The translations under genes and the position numbers were made by a program. A stretch of DNA of 64,000 nt from Aquabacterium sp. (GTDB lineage: Bacteria; Pseudomonadota; Gammaproteobacteria; Burkholderiales; Burkholderiaceae_C): contig NZ_JACPYU010000014.1 in assembly GCF_016195855.1 (NCBI RefSeq), positions 62,001-126,000 on the forward strand, written 5' to 3'. Under the pieces are notes generated by a model that was not told the DNA's origin, made no database searches, and saw only the letters and a program-made list of their open reading frames with translations. Below are positions 60,783 through 64,000 of the stretch, one piece after another; the stretch's first letter is position 1; each line of letters begins with the position of its first letter.

Positions 60783-61481
60783 TCAGCGCACGATCTCAAG
60801 CACGCGGTCCAGTCCGCCTTCGTTGATGGCGATCATGGCTTGCTCGCGCACCTTGGGCTTGGCGTGATAGGCCACGCTCAGGCCTGATGCGCCCATCATC
60901 AGCAGGTCGTTGGCGCCATCACCTACGGCAATGGACTGCTTCGGATCGCAGCCAATGCGGGCGCACAGATCAAGCAGGTGCTGCTTCTTTGCTTCGCCAT
61001 CCACGATGTTGCCCAGCACATGGCCGGTCAGCAGGCCGCCTTCGATTTCCAGCGTGTTGGAGTGGGCCTCGTGCATACCCAGGCGTTCTTTCACACGGTC
61101 GGCAAAGAAGGTGAAGCCGCCCGAGACCAGCAGGGTCTGCAGGCCCGCGGCCTTGGCGGCGTTGATCAGTTCAGGTGCGCCGGGGTTGATCTTCAGGCGC
61201 TGGGTGTAGACGGCTTGCAGTGCTTCGGCGGGCACGCCCTTGAGCAGGGCCACACGGCGGCGCAGGCTGTCCTTGAAGTCGGTGATTTCGCCGCGCATGG
61301 CGGCTTCGGTGATCGCGGCCACCTCGGCCTTCTTGCCCACCGCGTCGGCGATTTCGTCGATGCACTCGATGCTGATCAGCGTGGAGTCCATGTCGAAGGC
61401 AATGGCCTTGAAGGACGAGAGCGTCAGGGGGGGCGTGAAGCGCTGGATGACGAGGCCGGGGGCGAATTCTTGAGCGGACAT
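60783..61481 (-). CDS. serB: Phosphoserine phosphatase
   Basis: This 232-residue HAD hydrolase removes phosphate from L-phosphoserine, the last step of serine synthesis. Motif I is AFDMDSTLIS (Asp nucleophile), motif II VSGGFTFFA, motif III GDGANDLLMM, with the cap SIECIDEIADAVG typical of SerB. It is the short type without an N-terminal ACT-like domain, which is common in betaproteobacteria. Alone on the minus strand between the convergent PLP gene and the divergent TfoX gene. Confidence 0.95.
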   Translation of the reverse strand: MSAQEFAPGLVIQRFTPPLTLSSFKAIAFDMDSTLISIECIDEIADAVGKKAEVAAITEAAMRGEITDFKDSLRRRVALLKGVPAEALQAVYTQRLKINPGAPELINAAKAAGLQTLLVSGGFTFFADRVKERLGMHEAHSNTLEIEGGLLTGHVLGNIVDGEAKKQHLLDLCARIGCDPKQSIAVGDGANDLLMMGASGLSVAYHAKPKVREQAMIAINEGGLDRVLEIVR

Positions 61482-61551
61482 GGATCTGGTCTGGGCGGCA
61501 CAGGGAAGGCGTGATTATCCCCGGCCTTGCCGGCGCGCGTATGCTTGGGGC

Positions 61552-62262
61552 ATGTCTGCCGCCGCTTCACCTCGTCAAAAGCAGGAGTTTGCCAACTTCG
61601 TCGTGGAGTTGATGGCCGGTTTTGCGCCTGTGCAGGCCAAGCGCATGTTCGGTGGCTTCGGCATCTTCTGGCAGGGTTTGATGCTGGCCATCATCATTGA
61701 AGACAAGCTGTACTTCAAGGTGGACGACATTTCTGAGCCGCGTTTTGCGCAGCGTGGCCTGCCGCGCTTTCAATACGAGTCCAAAGGGCGCACGGCCTCG
61801 CTGCGCTACTGCGAGGCACCGCCCGAGGTTTATGACGAGCCGGCGCACATGGTGGACTGGGCCAGGTTGGCGTACGAGTGCGCGGTGCGGCAGCAGAAAA
61901 AGCCGGGTCGGGCGAGCAAACCCAAGGCGACGACCAAGGCGCAGCGTGTGGCGCCCGCGGTCAGTGCAAAGGATGGCAAGGCTCAGGAGGCCGTGGGCTC
62001 GTTTCCCGAGCTGAAAAACCTGGGCCCCAAGAGTCTGGAGATGCTGGCCAAGGCTGGCATCCACTCGGGAGAGGACTTGAAGCGCCTGGGCGCCGTCATG
62101 GCCTACGCCCGCACCAAGGCCGTTTGCCCCAAAGCCAGCCTGAATCTCTTGTGGGCGCTGGAGGGCGCCCTGACTGGGCGTGACTGGAAGCTGGTGGCCG
62201 AAACAGACCGCGCCAGCCTGCTCATGGCACTGGAAGACGTGCAGAGGCATCTGGTGGCTTGA
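61552..62262 (+). CDS. TfoX/Sxy-family protein with N- and C-terminal domains
   Basis: This 236-residue protein has a TfoX N-domain (FANFVVELMAGFAPVQAKRMFGGFGIFWQGLMLAIIIEDKLYFKVDD), a Lys/Ala-rich linker (about 110-150) and a TfoX C-domain (ELKNLGPKSLEMLAKAGIHSGEDLKRLGAV, CPKASLNLLWALEGALTG) with a helix-hairpin-helix-like fold. TfoX/Sxy proteins help CRP switch on natural-transformation genes; in many bacteria the role is not tested. The start MSAAASPRQ was chosen over an upstream frame that overlaps the serB start. With a ComFB protein also in the window, a competence link is possible but unproven. Confidence 0.85.
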   Translation: MSAAASPRQKQEFANFVVELMAGFAPVQAKRMFGGFGIFWQGLMLAIIIEDKLYFKVDDISEPRFAQRGLPRFQYESKGRTASLRYCEAPPEVYDEPAHMVDWARLAYECAVRQQKKPGRASKPKATTKAQRVAPAVSAKDGKAQEAVGSFPELKNLGPKSLEMLAKAGIHSGEDLKRLGAVMAYARTKAVCPKASLNLLWALEGALTGRDWKLVAETDRASLLMALEDVQRHLVA

Positions 62263-62314
62263 ATGGTGGTTTGAAGCCTCGCAGCGCAGGCGCCCTTTGA
62301 GATAATCGGCGCCT

Positions 62315-64000
62315 ATGCTGCGAATCACCGAACTGCGTCTGCCCCTGAACCATGCCGAGGGCGACCTGCGCCCAGCCCTGGTGACCCGACTGGGGATCAA
62401 GGACGAACAACTCAAGCGCTTCAACGTTTTCAAGCGCAGCTACGACGCGCGCAAGAAGACGGCCATTGTGCTGATCTACACGCTGGACTGCGAATTCACG
62501 AGTGATGCGGACGAGCAGGCCGTGGCCCAGCGTCTGGCCAACGACACCCATATTCGCCCCACGCCGGATACCACCTACCAGTTCGTCGGCCATGCGCCTG
62601 CGGACTACCAACAAGAGAAGCGGCCGATCGTGATCGGCTTCGGGCCGTGCGGCATCTTTGCGGCCTTGATCCTGGCGCAGATGGGCCTGCGCCCGATCGT
62701 GCTGGAGCGGGGCAAGGAGGTGCGCCAGCGCACCAAGGACACCTGGGGCCTGTGGCGCCAGAGCGAGCTCAATCCGGAGTCGAACGTGCAGTTCGGCGAG
62801 GGCGGGGCGGGCACCTTCTCGGATGGCAAGCTCTACAGCCAGATCAGCGACCCGCGTCACCTGACGCGCAAGGTGCTGACCGAGTTCGTCAAGGCCGGTG
62901 CGCCCGATGAAATCCTGTTCGTCAGCAAGCCGCACATCGGGACCTTCCGCCTGGTCAGCATGGTCGAGAAGATTCGGGCCGATATCGAAGCGCTCGGCGG
63001 CGAAGTCCGCTTCCAGCAGCATGTGACGGATGTCGTCATCGACCAGGGCAGCGTGCGTGGTGTGGCGCTGGAAGGTGGCCAGCAGATCGAGGCCGATCAT
63101 GTGGTGCTGGCGCTGGGCCACAGCGCACGCGACACCTTCACGATGCTGCATGAGCGTGGCGTCTACATGGAGGCCAAGCCGTTTTCGATCGGCTACCGGG
63201 TCGAACACCCGCAGAGCATCATCGACAAGGCGCGCTTTGGCCCCAATGCGGGCAACGAGATCCTGGGGGCGGCGGACTACAAGCTGGTCCACCATGCCAA
63301 AAATGGCCGCGCGGTCTACAGCTTCTGCATGTGCCCGGGTGGCACGGTGGTGGCGGCCACGTCTGAACCCAATCGCGTGGTCACCAATGGCATGAGCCAG
63401 TACTCGCGCAACGAGCGCAACGCCAACGCCGGCATCGTGGTGGGCGTCTCGCCTCAGGACTACCGCCAGGACGGCCTGCAAGACGGCCCCGTGAACCCGC
63501 TGGACGGGATCGCCTTTCAGCGCTTTTGGGAGTCGCGTGCGTTCGAGTTGGGCGAGGGCCGCTACATGGCGCCGGGCCAGCTGGTGGGGGACTTCATCAA
63601 GGGCCAACGCAGCAAGGTGCTGGGCAATGTGATGCCGTCGTACAAGCCGGGGGTGACGCTCACTGACTTGGCGCAGAAGGGCAATGGCAGCTTGCCGGAT
63701 TACGCCTTGGCCGCCATCCGCGAAGCCTTGCCCGCGTTCGACAAGCAGATCAAGGGCTTCTCGATGCCGGACGCCATGCTGACGGGTGTGGAGACGCGAA
63801 CCTCCTCGCCATTGCGCATCACGCGTGGCCGCGACTACCAGAGCCTCAACGTCAAGGGCCTGTACCCGGCTGGTGAGGGCGCGGGTTATGCCGGCGGCAT
63901 CATGTCTGCAGGGGTCGATGGCATCGAGGTGGCCGAGGCCGTGGGCGCCTCGATCCTGGGTGTCGAGGCGCCTGCCACGAAGAACGGCGCCAAGCCTGGT
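62315..64000 (+). CDS. FAD-dependent oxidoreductase (COG2509 type), 3' end outside window
   Basis: About 562 codons are open to the right edge, so the end is missing. An N-terminal RNA-like domain (MLRITELRLPLNHAEGDLRPALVTRLGI, FKRSYDARKKTAI) precedes an FAD fold (PIVIGFGPCGIFAALILAQMGLRPIVLERGKEV). The signatures NVQFGEGGAGTFSDGKLYSQI, VVLALGHSARDTF, FSIGYRVEHPQS and LYPAGEGAGYAGGIMSAGVDGIEVAEA follow. These are the marks of the uncharacterised FAD-dependent dehydrogenases COG2509. Function and substrate are unknown. A GATAAT hexamer at 62301 is 8 bases before the ATG, which points to an almost leaderless message. Confidence 0.93.
   Translation, partial: MLRITELRLPLNHAEGDLRPALVTRLGIKDEQLKRFNVFKRSYDARKKTAIVLIYTLDCEFTSDADEQAVAQRLANDTHIRPTPDTTYQFVGHAPADYQQEKRPIVIGFGPCGIFAALILAQMGLRPIVLERGKEVRQRTKDTWGLWRQSELNPESNVQFGEGGAGTFSDGKLYSQISDPRHLTRKVLTEFVKAGAPDEILFVSKPHIGTFRLVSMVEKIRADIEALGGEVRFQQHVTDVVIDQGSVRGVALEGGQQIEADHVVLALGHSARDTFTMLHERGVYMEAKPFSIGYRVEHPQSIIDKARFGPNAGNEILGAADYKLVHHAKNGRAVYSFCMCPGGTVVAATSEPNRVVTNGMSQYSRNERNANAGIVVGVSPQDYRQDGLQDGPVNPLDGIAFQRFWESRAFELGEGRYMAPGQLVGDFIKGQRSKVLGNVMPSYKPGVTLTDLAQKGNGSLPDYALAAIREALPAFDKQIKGFSMPDAMLTGVETRTSSPLRITRGRDYQSLNVKGLYPAGEGAGYAGGIMSAGVDGIEVAEAVGASILGVEAPATKNGAKPG

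Noticed and set aside
1-64000. tRNA, rRNA, insertion sequences, prophage genes and toxin-antitoxin pairs
   Set aside because: I saw no matching sequence features such as cloverleaf, transposase or integrase motifs; short RNAs could still be missed without a covariance search.

Overview
This 64-kb window looks like chromosome of a betaproteobacterium of the order Burkholderiales (Comamonadaceae or the Leptothrix/Rubrivivax/Aquabacterium side). The reasons are high GC, dense gene packing, a hairpin repeat of a type common in Comamonadaceae intergenic regions, and the gene families present: paired nadB/nadC/nadA, XrtA/PEP-CTERM-type exopolysaccharide genes, a ComFB protein and an isoquinoline-oxidoreductase-like molybdenum hydroxylase. 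The organism is an inference. No rRNA, tRNA, CRISPR array, insertion sequence, prophage or replication origin was seen.

Layout. 1-18 kb is housekeeping and accessory metabolism: a truncated secreted protein at the left edge, an ArsR/SRPBCC pair with a likely operator, a secreted protein with a duplicated domain, lytic transglycosylase MltB, a divergent MFS/LysR pair, and an AraC regulator divergent from a three-gene periplasmic molybdenum-hydroxylase operon (2Fe-2S subunit, Tat-exported molybdopterin subunit, XdhC). These are followed by a frameshifted hypothetical gene, an exported CxxCH protein and a four-gene run (YpfJ-type metalloprotease, quinone oxidoreductase, YghU-type GST, GST). 18-27 kb holds an ArnT-like glycosyltransferase, an orphan hybrid histidine kinase and the de novo NAD genes.

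26.6-31.3 kb is a compact lipid-linked glycan operon (flippase-like membrane protein, ArnC-like GT2, ArnT-like GT39, PAP2 phosphatase) that runs with a 4-base overlap into nadA and then nadC. 31.4-58.7 kb is a large exopolysaccharide locus. Its minus-strand core has the priming sugar transferase, a GT4, an ATPase fused to a UDP-GlcNAc 2-epimerase-like domain, a TIGR03016-type outer-membrane protein, a tyrosine autokinase, a chain-length determinant, an export lipoprotein and a flippase. The plus-strand arm carries an acyltransferase, a Wzy/ligase-like polymerase, a putative deacetylase, several glycosyltransferases, an oxidoreductase and an epimerase. Other members are a beta-helix lipoprotein with a 35-fold Pro-Ala repeat and a frameshift, another GT4 and a second acyltransferase. 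Together these could prime, extend, decorate, flip, polymerise and export a Wzx/Wzy-type polysaccharide. No exosortase gene is visible in the window.

58.8-64 kb returns to metabolism: RraA, an alpha-oxoamine-synthase-like PLP enzyme, SerB, a two-domain TfoX protein and a COG2509-type flavoprotein cut by the right edge.

The most unusual items are the ATPase/epimerase fusion, whose epimerase half keeps nucleotide-binding motifs but lacks the usual catalytic histidine loop; a long nested inverted repeat just upstream of the export operon; the uncharacterised deacetylase-like gene; and two genes that look frameshifted.
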